Below, in pieces: positions 8,929-17,121 of a DNA stretch of 64,000 nucleotides. Under the pieces are notes generated by a model. The model worked only from the letters and a program-made list of their open reading frames with translations. It did not search any database and was not told the origin of the DNA. Positions within the stretch are counted from its first letter, which is position 1, and the number at the start of each line of letters is the position of its first letter. The stretch comes from JAYWIG01 sp043789035 (GTDB lineage Bacteria > Pseudomonadota > Gammaproteobacteria > Burkholderiales > Burkholderiaceae_E), in assembly GCA_043789035.1 (NCBI GenBank), contig JAYWIG010000039.1:5139-69138 (forward strand). The letters are read 5' to 3'. Made by a program: the position numbers and the translations under genes.

Positions 8929-9753
8929 GTGGATCTAAGTATCGTGGCGCTTATGCTCTTGCTAGGCGCGGTCACCGGCGTTTTGGCGGGTCTATTGGGT
9001 ATTGGCGGTGGAATGATCATGGTGCCGTTTATGTCGGCCCTGATCATTCACGAAGGCTTACCTGCAAACAATGCCACGAAGGTAGCCATCGCAACATCTC
9101 TCGCAACCATACTATTTACTTCCCTTTCCAGCGTTTGGGCGCATCACAAGCGTGGTGCGGTTCAGTGGGGAGTCGTAAAAGCGCTTGCCCCAGGCATTGT
9201 TATAGGTGGCTTAATTGCAGCGCAATTCGCAGCGCTTGCAAAAGATAGCTGGATGTCCATTTTCTTTGCGATATTTGTTGGCTATATGGCTATACAAATG
9301 CTGAGAACAAGAAAGCCATCTGCTGCGGCATTAGCCGAAACTCAATCATTACCTTCATTTTCTACGCTCACCGGAGTGGGCGCACTGATTGGTGGCCTTT
9401 CTTCGCTAGTCGGCGCGGGAGGCGGATTTATGACCGTACCATTTCTCGTAAGCAAAGGCGTCAAAATGCCGCATGCAGTGGCTACCAGCGCTGCTTGCGG
9501 CTTTCCCATAGCGCTTGCAGGGACCATTGGCTATGTTATCTCTGGTTGGCATTTAAACATCTCACCAAGTGCTATCGGCTTCATTTATCTACCTGCTCTA
9601 CTTATAGTTTCGCTGGCTAGCATGGCAACCGCACCTTTGGGTGCGAAGATGGCATCTACTTTGCCAGTGGCAACTTTGAAAAAAGCCTTCGGCACAATGC
9701 TTCTGGGTGTTGCTATCTACATGCTATGGAAAGGCATTTCGGCTAGCCATTAA
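8929..9753 (+). CDS. TauE/SafE-family sulfite/anion exporter permease
   Basis: A roughly 274-residue membrane protein with eight or so hydrophobic segments and the internally repeated TauE/SafE motifs: GAVTGVLAGLLGIGGGMIMVPF near the start and LIGGLSSLVGAGGGFMTVPFLV in the second half. The family exports sulfite, sulfoacetate or related organic anions; the substrate here is unknown. The open frame extends back to 8794, inside the 6S RNA, which is not credible. GTG at 8929 or TTG at 8902 are the likely starts. A strong hairpin terminator follows at once. Confidence 0.8.
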   Translation: MDLSIVALMLLLGAVTGVLAGLLGIGGGMIMVPFMSALIIHEGLPANNATKVAIATSLATILFTSLSSVWAHHKRGAVQWGVVKALAPGIVIGGLIAAQFAALAKDSWMSIFFAIFVGYMAIQMLRTRKPSAAALAETQSLPSFSTLTGVGALIGGLSSLVGAGGGFMTVPFLVSKGVKMPHAVATSAACGFPIALAGTIGYVISGWHLNISPSAIGFIYLPALLIVSLASMATAPLGAKMASTLPVATLKKAFGTMLLGVAIYMLWKGISASH

Positions 9754-9777
9754 AAAAGGACTGCGAACAGTCCTTTT
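9754..9777. terminator. Bidirectional intrinsic terminator
   Basis: A perfect 10-bp stem, AAAAGGACTG-CGAA-CAGTCCTTTT, lies between the convergent permease and Bug genes. A and T runs flank it on both sides, so it can end transcription in both directions. Confidence 0.93.
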
Positions 9778-9801
9778 AACTATATTGGAATTCTCTATCG
9801 C

Positions 9802-10845
9802 TTAATCGAGCTTAGCGCCAGAATCTTTTACCACTTTAGCCCAACGCTTAACTTCGCCATCAATAAGTTTTGCAAACGGCTCCGGACCTTCGCCACCCAT
9901 TTCAGCACCTAATGCAGCCCAGGCGTCTTTTATTTCTTTGGTCTGCATCGCTTTTTGAATCTCAGTAACGAGCTTAGTAGCAATGTCTTTCGGAATACCA
10001 ACCGGTGCCCATAAGCCATACCAAGTCCGAGCCTCGAACCCCTTAACACCAGCTTCTTGCATCGTCGGGAGGTTCGGCAAAGCTGGTGAGCGCTGAGCGG
10101 AAGTTACTGCCAAGGCAACAATTTTGCCCGATTTAATGTGCGGCATGGACCCTGCCAAACCATCGAACATAAAGTCGACTTGGCCCGCCATTAGATCGGC
10201 AAGCGCCGGGCCTGCACCGCGATACGGCACATGGACTGCAAATGATCTAGTCATGGTTTTATACATCTCGGCAACCAAATGCTGTGACGTTCCATTGCCG
10301 ACGGAGGCATAGTTGTATTTGCCAGGGTTCGTCTTTATGGCACGCATGAACTCGCCGATATCCTTCATTGGCATGCGATCAGGATTCACCACTACGACGT
10401 TTGGCACATACGACACGGCAGTTAGCGGCATCATGTCCTTTTGCAAGTTATATGGCAAACGAGGGTACATGCTCACGGCGATCGTGTGATGCACTGCACC
10501 CATAATGATTGTGTAGCCATCTGCTGCAGATTTCGCTGCCTGATCCATTCCCAAAGTGCCACCAGCACCGCCCTTATTATCGATAACGATGGTTTGGCCC
10601 ATTTGTTGGGTTAGTACTTTGGCTAAAGGACGTGCGAAAGCATCGGTACCACCTCCTGGTGGAAATGGAACGATCATCCGAATTGGCTTATTCGGGTAAT
10701 TCGAAGCTTGAGCAGCAACTTGCGTGCTCAAACCTGCTGCGCTTAAAGCACCAAGGGATGTTGCTGCGTTCACTAAAGAACGTCGACGCGCTTGTTTGGG
10801 GGTTAGCCCTTGACTTGATTCTGAGGTTTTTTTACTTATGGCCAT
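9802..10845 (-). CDS. Bug-family tripartite tricarboxylate transporter receptor
   Basis: A 347-residue periplasmic binding protein. The N-terminus has a twin Arg/Lys-rich RRRSLVNAAT segment and a hydrophobic stretch ending in VAAQA, then YPNKPIRMIVPFPPGGGTDAFAR, the hallmark of the Bug (TctC) family, which is greatly expanded in Burkholderiales. DNKGGAGGTLG and VPYRGAGPALADLMAGQVD are further family motifs. No TctA/TctB membrane genes are nearby, so it is an orphan receptor. The malonyl-CoA decarboxylase behind it suggests a small dicarboxylate such as malonate as ligand, but this is inference. Confidence 0.9.
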   Translation of the reverse strand: MAISKKTSESSQGLTPKQARRRSLVNAATSLGALSAAGLSTQVAAQASNYPNKPIRMIVPFPPGGGTDAFARPLAKVLTQQMGQTIVIDNKGGAGGTLGMDQAAKSAADGYTIIMGAVHHTIAVSMYPRLPYNLQKDMMPLTAVSYVPNVVVVNPDRMPMKDIGEFMRAIKTNPGKYNYASVGNGTSQHLVAEMYKTMTRSFAVHVPYRGAGPALADLMAGQVDFMFDGLAGSMPHIKSGKIVALAVTSAQRSPALPNLPTMQEAGVKGFEARTWYGLWAPVGIPKDIATKLVTEIQKAMQTKEIKDAWAALGAEMGGEGPEPFAKLIDGEVKRWAKVVKDSGAKLD

Positions 10846-10881
10846 AGTGTCTCCTTACAACTTAAAAAATTATTTTGATGT

Positions 10882-12183
10882 CTAAACGCTGTTCGATAAA
10901 GCCTTTGAAACAGGCACTTCACCAGCAATAAACGATTCGTGATTACTTTCAATTTCATCTAGATCATAAAGATAATTGACCATAGCACCACATGACTGTT
11001 TTAAACCTTTTTTGGACAGATCGGCGGTCACATTGACCCGCTCAAGCCTTGCTCCGTTGTTTAAATGGAATCTCGCGACTGGGTCACTAGCGACGCTATT
11101 TGAAGATTTGGTATGCATCAAGTAGTAAGCGGCCAACCTTTGTAACATTTTTTGATCTTGCTCATTAGCTTCCAATTTGCTCAAATCGCCACCACTTTTT
11201 TGCCTTAATGCAACGATACCCAAGTTGAGCTGTTTAAGGCTCAATGGTTTTACAAGTTCACTTTGCAAAGGCTCAGTTTTTAGTAACCAATGGGCGAAAG
11301 TAGGAATAGGCGATAACGTGCAGAAAGTAGAAAGCTTAGGAAACTCTTTTTTCAATTCCTCGGCAACTCGCTTGATCAAAAAATTCCCTAAATTGACCCC
11401 TTTTAAACCAAGCTGGCAATTCGATATGGAATAAAAAGTTGCGATTTTATACTGGTTTTCATTCGCTTCAGGACTCAAGTTCCTATCGAGCAGAGGCCCA
11501 ATTGCGGATGGCATGCTTTTTACCAGTGCAACCTCAACAAAAATTAACGGCTCATTGGGCCAAACTGGGTGAAAAAACACGAACAGGCGTCTATCTGGTT
11601 GCAACCTTCGACGCAAATCATTCCAGCCATCAATCTCGTGCACGGCTTCGTGATGAATGATTTTTTCGAGCAACATCGCCGGCGAGTTCCAATCGACTTT
11701 TGCCAACGTCAAAAAGCCAGGGTTGAACCACGAGCCCAGCAAATGCTCTAAATCAGAATCAACGGCAATCAGTCGATTTTGCTGCCTGATCGTTCGCATT
11801 TGCTCGAGCAATTCTGCGCGTAACTTGACGATTGCACCAGTTGCACCTGGCGCACGATTCAAACGCCTTAGTAACTCTTGGCGCGGAGGTTCTGCTGCTC
11901 TTGAAAGTTTAATCAAATTCTCAGGCGAACGATTGACCGCGTAGGCTTCAGCTAGCTGCAATACTTCACCCGGATCAGGGTCAAAATTATTCGCTAGCAC
12001 CTCGAAGAACCGCTGCCTGCCCTCGACTGACAAATGCGAATAGTGCTCTAAGGCACGGGTTGCTATGGCCACACTGTTGGCTTCACCGCGCTCTGACAAA
12101 AGCTGCTTGCAATCATCAATCAATCGCGTGAGCTCAACTCTCTCGCGAGCGTTACGCCTAACCTGTTTTATCTTCTCGAACAA
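10882..12183 (-). CDS. mcd: Malonyl-CoA decarboxylase
   Basis: A 433-residue cytoplasmic enzyme converting malonyl-CoA to acetyl-CoA and CO2. An N-terminal helical domain is followed by the catalytic GNAT-like domain with EIDGWNDLRRRLQPDRR, FFHPVWPNEPLIFVEVALV, TFYSISNCQLGLKGVNLG and CTLSPIPTF, all family signatures including the catalytic Ser and His. I place the start at TTG 12183: AGGGG lies 7 bases upstream and the overlap with lgt is then only 16 bases. A longer frame from another TTG at 12216 is less likely. It probably forms a unit with lgt and the Bug gene. Confidence 0.9.
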   Translation of the reverse strand: MFEKIKQVRRNARERVELTRLIDDCKQLLSERGEANSVAIATRALEHYSHLSVEGRQRFFEVLANNFDPDPGEVLQLAEAYAVNRSPENLIKLSRAAEPPRQELLRRLNRAPGATGAIVKLRAELLEQMRTIRQQNRLIAVDSDLEHLLGSWFNPGFLTLAKVDWNSPAMLLEKIIHHEAVHEIDGWNDLRRRLQPDRRLFVFFHPVWPNEPLIFVEVALVKSMPSAIGPLLDRNLSPEANENQYKIATFYSISNCQLGLKGVNLGNFLIKRVAEELKKEFPKLSTFCTLSPIPTFAHWLLKTEPLQSELVKPLSLKQLNLGIVALRQKSGGDLSKLEANEQDQKMLQRLAAYYLMHTKSSNSVASDPVARFHLNNGARLERVNVTADLSKKGLKQSCGAMVNYLYDLDEIESNHESFIAGEVPVSKALSNSV

Positions 12184-12947
12184 AGATACGCCCCTAACGC
12201 AATCATCGGTAGGCAAAGTAACTGCCCCATCGAAAAGCCCATGGCGAGCAAACCTAAGTGTTTATCCGGCTCACGAGCGTACTCAACCACAAATCGACAA
12301 ATGCCATAGCCAATCAAAAACATGCCTGCAACATGCCCTGCTGGGCGAGGTTTTTTCGAGTACCACCACAAGAACAAGAAGAGCAAAACGCCCTCTCCAG
12401 CGAACTGATATAGCTGCGAAGGATGGCGAACAATGTTGTCATTGGCCTGCGGAAAAATCATGCCCCAAGGCACAGTCGTTTCCCGCCCCCAAAGCTCTCC
12501 GTTGATAAAGTTGCCCATTCGTCCAGCAGCTAGGCCGGCAGGAATGAGCGGAGCAACGAAATCCATCACCCGTAAGTAGTTCAGCTTGCCGCGCCGACAA
12601 AAAAGTAATAGCGCTAAACTCACTCCAATTAATCCACCATGGAACGACATGCCACCTTCCCAGATCGCAAACGCTTTCCAAGGGGCACTGACATAGTCCA
12701 TGGGCTTGTAAAACAGCACGTAGCCCAAGCGCCCTCCGAGCACAACGCCAATCGCACCCCAAAACAAAAGATCTTCCAAGGCTTTCGCGTCAAGGCCAGA
12801 AGCGCTGGAGAACTGCGCCTGCTTAAGCCGTTGACGCCCTAAGAAATAAAAAAGCGCAAAGGCAGTTAAGTACATTAACCCGTACCAGCGTACAGCGAGC
12901 GGGCCAATTGAAATGGCTATGGGGTCGAATTGAGGATGGACAAGCAT
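12168..12947 (-). CDS. lgt: Prolipoprotein diacylglyceryl transferase
   Basis: A 259-residue inner-membrane enzyme with about seven membrane segments. It shows the Lgt motifs RWYGLMYLTAF at the N-terminus, GGRLGYVLFY, WEGGMSFHGGLIG and the signature GRMGNFINGELWGR. It transfers diacylglycerol from phosphatidylglycerol to the lipobox cysteine of prolipoproteins. Its end overlaps the start of the malonyl-CoA decarboxylase gene. Within this window it would process the lipoproteins encoded at 13.2 and 50.4 kb. Confidence 0.95.
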   Translation of the reverse strand: MLVHPQFDPIAISIGPLAVRWYGLMYLTAFALFYFLGRQRLKQAQFSSASGLDAKALEDLLFWGAIGVVLGGRLGYVLFYKPMDYVSAPWKAFAIWEGGMSFHGGLIGVSLALLLFCRRGKLNYLRVMDFVAPLIPAGLAAGRMGNFINGELWGRETTVPWGMIFPQANDNIVRHPSQLYQFAGEGVLLFLFLWWYSKKPRPAGHVAGMFLIGYGICRFVVEYAREPDKHLGLLAMGFSMGQLLCLPMIALGAYLCSRR

Positions 12948-13119
12948 GTATGCGTCAATGAACTAGGGAAAGACTCAAATTCTATCGGGCTGGATGGCGA
13001 AATAGAGCAGTGTTGTTTTTATGGGGACTCGGATAAAAAAATCTAACGGCAAACACACCCCCAAAACCTATTTTGTTTGGATTGTTCGAACTTCAATTAT
13101 TGGCATCAAGAAGGAAGCA

Positions 13120-13146
13120 GTGGCCCCGACCACTTGTCGGGGTCAC
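13120..13146. other. Strong intergenic hairpin before the exopolysaccharide locus
   Basis: GTGGCCCCGAC-CACTT-GTCGGGGTCAC forms an 11-bp stem with one G-T pair. It lies in the 300-base gap between lgt and the first exopolysaccharide gene. No T run follows on either strand, so a simple terminator is doubtful; an operator or leader structure is possible. Confidence 0.5.
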
Positions 13147-13252
13147 GTTGACCGGACAAGCTCCAAATAGCCAGAATTAAGGATAGAAAAGTGTTAAGGC
13201 AACTGGATCGCTCGCTCCAATGGCGATTCGGCAGATTTTAACGAACAAACAC

Positions 13253-15229
13253 ATGAAGTTTATTAGCCAGTTACCAGGACCCATTAAATCGCTACGCTTT
13301 AAGCGGGCTGTAGCTTTACGCCTATCGATGGCAGCCGTATTTGTTTGCCTTACAGGCTGCGCAGCCGCTCCTGCAACTACGGGTGTTAGCGTACGGGACA
13401 CTACTGCGGAACCAAGCCTAGGCTACTTCATTCCCCAAAATACTTTTAGCCAACAAAAACCTAGTTTGCAGGTAGCTTTACCGCAGACATACCCACCTCT
13501 TTCTACTTCAGAAACGCTAAAACCGTTTACAGCAAAAGTGGTTTTGTATGTTTCTACTACTACTCAGAATTACCTTAATAACGGTAACCTAGATGCTGGC
13601 TACGCACCACAGGTCTGGGAAGTGTTCCTAAAAAAATACAAAATCCCCTACCAAGTTGTCACGAGTATAGGGGACCTAGAGACCACGAGCACCGGCGTTC
13701 TGGTCTTACCTTCATCCGTCGCCTTATCCATAAGAGAGCGACATGCGATAGCCAGTTTTCGTGCGCGTGGCGGAAGCGTCTTAGCAACGTGGCTCTGCGG
13801 AGTAAGAGACGATACTGGCAATTGGGTTGGTTTCGACTTCATGGAAAAGACGCTTGACGCAAAGGTTGTCGGAGATACTTCAAAGGATAAGCACGATAAT
13901 TTTTTAATGCCCAACGGTGACAGCCCGATTTCGAACGCCTTGCCCGCGGGCCGCAGAGTCTGGTTGGAAAGAGCCAAAGAATGGTACCCATTGCGGTTAG
14001 CTGGTCGAAATAGCGCTGCACACATCATGGACTGGTCACGCACATTCGACGTCGACAAAGAAACTAGTGTCATCGTTTTTGACGAGCGGCCTTTAGACCA
14101 AAGCGGAGCTTCTCGCAGCGTTGTGATTGGCTATCCCGAAAGGCTTTGGCAAAGTGCAAACCCTGAACACATAGAAGCGATAAACTATGATGCCATTATG
14201 TGGCTACTTAGACTTCCAAGCGCCTACAAAGTGGCCTGGCCCGCACCGTTTACGAGCGCAACCGCAATCACCATAGATGCTGCAGAAGTAATCGCTGCGC
14301 CCGATATGAGCATCGCAGATCTTATAGAAAAGACTGGTGCAAAAGCAACCTACTACAGTGTTGCTGAACACGTTCCAAAATCGGTAAAGAACCTAGTTGA
14401 GTTGCAAAAGCGAGGACATGAACTTGGCTTTATGGGGGATTCGTTTAATGGCTTCGAAGGGCAATCGCCGGCAATTCAAGCTATGCGCCTTGAAAAAATG
14501 AAGCAAAAATTTAAAGACGCAGGCCTGTCGATGCCAGCTAACCCCGGCTTTCATGCTCCGACCGAATCCTACGACAAGAACACGGTAGAACTGCTTTTGA
14601 AAAGAGGATTTGGCCATTATGTTTCGTTCATGGATGCGACAGATTCAAGGCTCCCGTTTATTGCGCCTACAGGTAACAATGCAGCAACAAACACCGCCTC
14701 AATCTCGACAGTTGTTCTGCCCCGAACCCAGCGCGGGCCTGAAGACGCAACCGAAGAAGGTGTTGTTGACGACGGCTTAAAGTCATTTTTCGCAGAACTC
14801 ACGCTCGCAGAGAAAATGGGCGGCTTATCCGTCGTTCGATTACCTACTCAGAGCCTATTACCCATAGAAGAGTGGACAAAAGTCTTTAAGGACTTTGAAA
14901 CTCGCAAAAATAGGATGTGGATGCCGACTGGCGCAACCATTGCCCATTGGTGGCGTGAGCGTGAACGAGTCAATGCAAAAATTGAAGGAATATCGAGTTC
15001 ACCAGAATTAAAAGTTGAAATCATAGGCACAACGACTCTCGAGAAAGACGTTGTGGTGTGGGTGAACTTACCGACTTCAGGAAGTACGCTAACGATGATC
15101 AACTCCGATTCATCAACGGCCTCCGACCCTTTGCCAAAAGTGTTCCGAGTAGACCAATGGCGAGCAGGAATACTGCTGGTCAACTTGAAACCCGGCAGCC
15201 ACCGCTGGCGCTTACAGTTCAAAAGTTAA
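13253..15229 (+). CDS. Lipoprotein with degenerate polysaccharide-deacetylase domain
   Basis: A 658-residue predicted lipoprotein with lipobox LTGC (Cys36). The first half is a GATase-like domain (VLVLPSSVALSIRERHAI, FRARGGSVLATW). The second half has the NodB deacetylase fold but lacks the catalytic residues: the acidic motif reads TIDAAE (Asp342 alone kept), the metal HxxxH motif reads MGDSF (Met394, Phe398), the RxP motif reads HAP (His434), and the final His motif reads SVVRLPT. Its paralogue at 32663 keeps these. It is likely a binding or scaffold protein for the polymer. A longer start at 13220 is possible; neither has a clear ribosome site. BcsD follows after 14 bases. Confidence 0.8.
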   Translation: MKFISQLPGPIKSLRFKRAVALRLSMAAVFVCLTGCAAAPATTGVSVRDTTAEPSLGYFIPQNTFSQQKPSLQVALPQTYPPLSTSETLKPFTAKVVLYVSTTTQNYLNNGNLDAGYAPQVWEVFLKKYKIPYQVVTSIGDLETTSTGVLVLPSSVALSIRERHAIASFRARGGSVLATWLCGVRDDTGNWVGFDFMEKTLDAKVVGDTSKDKHDNFLMPNGDSPISNALPAGRRVWLERAKEWYPLRLAGRNSAAHIMDWSRTFDVDKETSVIVFDERPLDQSGASRSVVIGYPERLWQSANPEHIEAINYDAIMWLLRLPSAYKVAWPAPFTSATAITIDAAEVIAAPDMSIADLIEKTGAKATYYSVAEHVPKSVKNLVELQKRGHELGFMGDSFNGFEGQSPAIQAMRLEKMKQKFKDAGLSMPANPGFHAPTESYDKNTVELLLKRGFGHYVSFMDATDSRLPFIAPTGNNAATNTASISTVVLPRTQRGPEDATEEGVVDDGLKSFFAELTLAEKMGGLSVVRLPTQSLLPIEEWTKVFKDFETRKNRMWMPTGATIAHWWRERERVNAKIEGISSSPELKVEIIGTTTLEKDVVVWVNLPTSGSTLTMINSDSSTASDPLPKVFRVDQWRAGILLVNLKPGSHRWRLQFKS

Positions 15230-15243
15230 AAGTTAGAAATTCA

Positions 15244-15702
15244 ATGAACACACTTACTGATTACTTTCGTTCGCAACAAGTCCCCTTGCAATGGTCTCCT
15301 TTGTTAAGGGCACTTGGCCAAGAACTAGTAGTAAATGCGGATAAGCAGGCTCTGCATCAATTGTTTTTTAATGTCGGCAGCAGATTTGCGACAACTGTAT
15401 TGCCACAATTCTCTGGAATTGCAACGCTGAAAGAACTAAATGAAGCTCTTAACGGCGTGTGGGCATCTATGAGTTGGGGTTATGTAGAGCTCACTGAGGC
15501 CACTACTGCCATTGAAATAGAACATCGTTACGCGCCGCTAGCAGAAGCCTTCGGTGACGAAATGTTGGAATGGTCTATCGGCGTAATGGAAGGCTTTTAT
15601 CAAGCTGTTTTTCATTCTTTTGGTGCGAGCGAGAAAATGACTGCAAAATATGTTTCTGAGAAAAGTGATGCTTTACAAATTCACCTACGCTTGGTTCCTT
15701 AA
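15244..15702 (+). CDS. bcsD: Cellulose synthase subunit D (BcsD)
   Basis: A 152-residue protein with the BcsD pattern: TDYFRSQQVPLQWSPLLRAL, then LFFNVGSRFA, LKELNEALNGVWASMSWGYVEL and GFYQAVFHSFGAS near the C-terminus. Length fits the family (about 155). In Komagataeibacter BcsD forms rings that, with the proline-rich BcsH, build a cytoplasmic belt aligning synthase rows. ATG 15244 was chosen; the open frame runs back into the previous gene. It sits between the deacetylase-like lipoprotein gene and a bcsP-like gene. Confidence 0.88.
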   Translation: MNTLTDYFRSQQVPLQWSPLLRALGQELVVNADKQALHQLFFNVGSRFATTVLPQFSGIATLKELNEALNGVWASMSWGYVELTEATTAIEIEHRYAPLAEAFGDEMLEWSIGVMEGFYQAVFHSFGASEKMTAKYVSEKSDALQIHLRLVP

Positions 15703-15739
15703 GGTGCCCGTGTTTCAGTAATTAACACCAGAACCGACC

Positions 15740-16360
15740 ATGACCAACATAACACCAACCCAGCAACTGTTTGCAGCCTTAAAACCGGAAGATAGTTCAA
15801 GTCAAAAGGCAATCAATGAGGCTACACAAGCTGCAGAGAAACGCTGGCCACTATTAAAGTCACTCGCTCCTGAAAAGTGGGCCATCGCCCCGGCGCTTTC
15901 TGAAGATGAGAAGCTACGTCGGAATCGACTAGAGCCAATCGAAGTAGTTCCTCGAAAACCGGCTGCGTCAGCGCCAAACATTAACGCTCAACTAGCAAAC
16001 GCTTTAAACCGCATGGCAGCTGCAAAGCCTTTAGGCGTTACAAAAGATATTACGCATGCACCAACTACCCCAGCTCAATTGCCGACTACAGGTTCAATTG
16101 TTAAGACGGCTCCAGTTACCGCTGCCTTTACCTCTGTACTTACCGCCTCCATTGCAGCGCAGGCATCCACCCACGAAGCGGAGCCAACAACCACTCCAGT
16201 GCCAATATTCAAGCCTGCTTCAGCCTCAGTAGTGCAGCCCAGTAAGCCTAGCGACAATTCGATTTTGTCTGTACTGAAACGCGTCGAACTGGCAAACGTT
16301 GCAGAGCCTATCGACAAAGAAAAAATATCAGGATTTCTTTCAAGGCTAGGCAAAAGATGA
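15740..16360 (+). CDS. bcsP: BcsP-like proline/alanine-rich protein
   Basis: A 206-residue protein with short ordered ends and a long low-complexity Ala/Pro/Thr middle. The N-terminal part has EKRWPLLKSLAPEKWAIAPALSEDEKLRR and the C-terminus ends DKEKISGFLSRLGKR. This design and the place before bcsQ match BcsP of betaproteobacterial cellulose operons, proposed to work with BcsD as BcsH does. The identification rests on position and pattern more than on a strong signature. It overlaps bcsQ by four bases (ATGA). Confidence 0.65.
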   Translation: MTNITPTQQLFAALKPEDSSSQKAINEATQAAEKRWPLLKSLAPEKWAIAPALSEDEKLRRNRLEPIEVVPRKPAASAPNINAQLANALNRMAAAKPLGVTKDITHAPTTPAQLPTTGSIVKTAPVTAAFTSVLTASIAAQASTHEAEPTTTPVPIFKPASASVVQPSKPSDNSILSVLKRVELANVAEPIDKEKISGFLSRLGKR

Positions 16361-17121
16361 GTGTGATTAGTGTTATTTCGATGAAGGGAGGGGTAGGAAA
16401 AACCTCGATCACGGCTAATTTAGCCAGTGCTATCTCCCAACGTCCAAATGCACCAACAGTGGCGGTCATTGATCTCGACCCACAAAACGCGCTGCAATGG
16501 CACTTTGGTTTCATGGAACAACAGTCTGCGGGAATTTGCCAACTTTCAGTCAAGGTCGGCGCACTAAACGAAGCTCACCTAAAAACAGACAAAAACATCC
16601 TTTGTTACCCCTATGGGTTTGCTGATGAACCTACCCGCAAAGATTTTGAATCGCTTTTGAAAGAGAATCCAGAATGGTTGAAGCAGCAAATTCAGAGTCT
16701 AGATTTACCATCTGAATCGATTATCTTAATAGATACACCGCCAGGCCAATCACCCTATATGGCCCAAGCAATGTCTGCCGCCAATCTTGCTCTGGTGGTC
16801 CTATTGGCGGATGGTGCATCCTATGCAACCGCTCCTATGATGGAAACAGTCTTTGAGGAAATGATTCCTCTGAATCCGTACTTAAGAAGCGCGTACCTGA
16901 TCAATCAGGTAGACCCGACCAATGCCTTAAGTACAGATATCCAAGTAATGCTTACCCAACGATTAGGCAATAGATTGGTGCCGGTTCAGATTAGTGAAGA
17001 TGAAGCGGTACGAGAAGCATTAGCCTTCCAGCAATCAGTTTTGATTTACGATGAAAACGGTTTAGCTAGCCATGATTTTGCAAGGCTAGCCGAATGGACA
17101 ATGGGGCTAGATTTGTCATGA
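16357..17121 (+). CDS. bcsQ: BcsQ-like MinD/ParA ATPase, copy 1
   Basis: A 254-residue ATPase with deviant Walker A SMKGGVGKTS (residues 8-17), Walker A' VIDLDPQNALQWHFG and the switch ILIDTPPGQSPY. BcsQ proteins localise cellulose synthesis and, in E. coli, form a BcsR2Q2 complex under BcsA. It overlaps bcsP and the BcsA-like gene by ATGA at both ends, so all are translationally coupled. A second, diverged copy is encoded at 21559. Confidence 0.9.
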   Translation: MSVISVISMKGGVGKTSITANLASAISQRPNAPTVAVIDLDPQNALQWHFGFMEQQSAGICQLSVKVGALNEAHLKTDKNILCYPYGFADEPTRKDFESLLKENPEWLKQQIQSLDLPSESIILIDTPPGQSPYMAQAMSAANLALVVLLADGASYATAPMMETVFEEMIPLNPYLRSAYLINQVDPTNALSTDIQVMLTQRLGNRLVPVQISEDEAVREALAFQQSVLIYDENGLASHDFARLAEWTMGLDLS

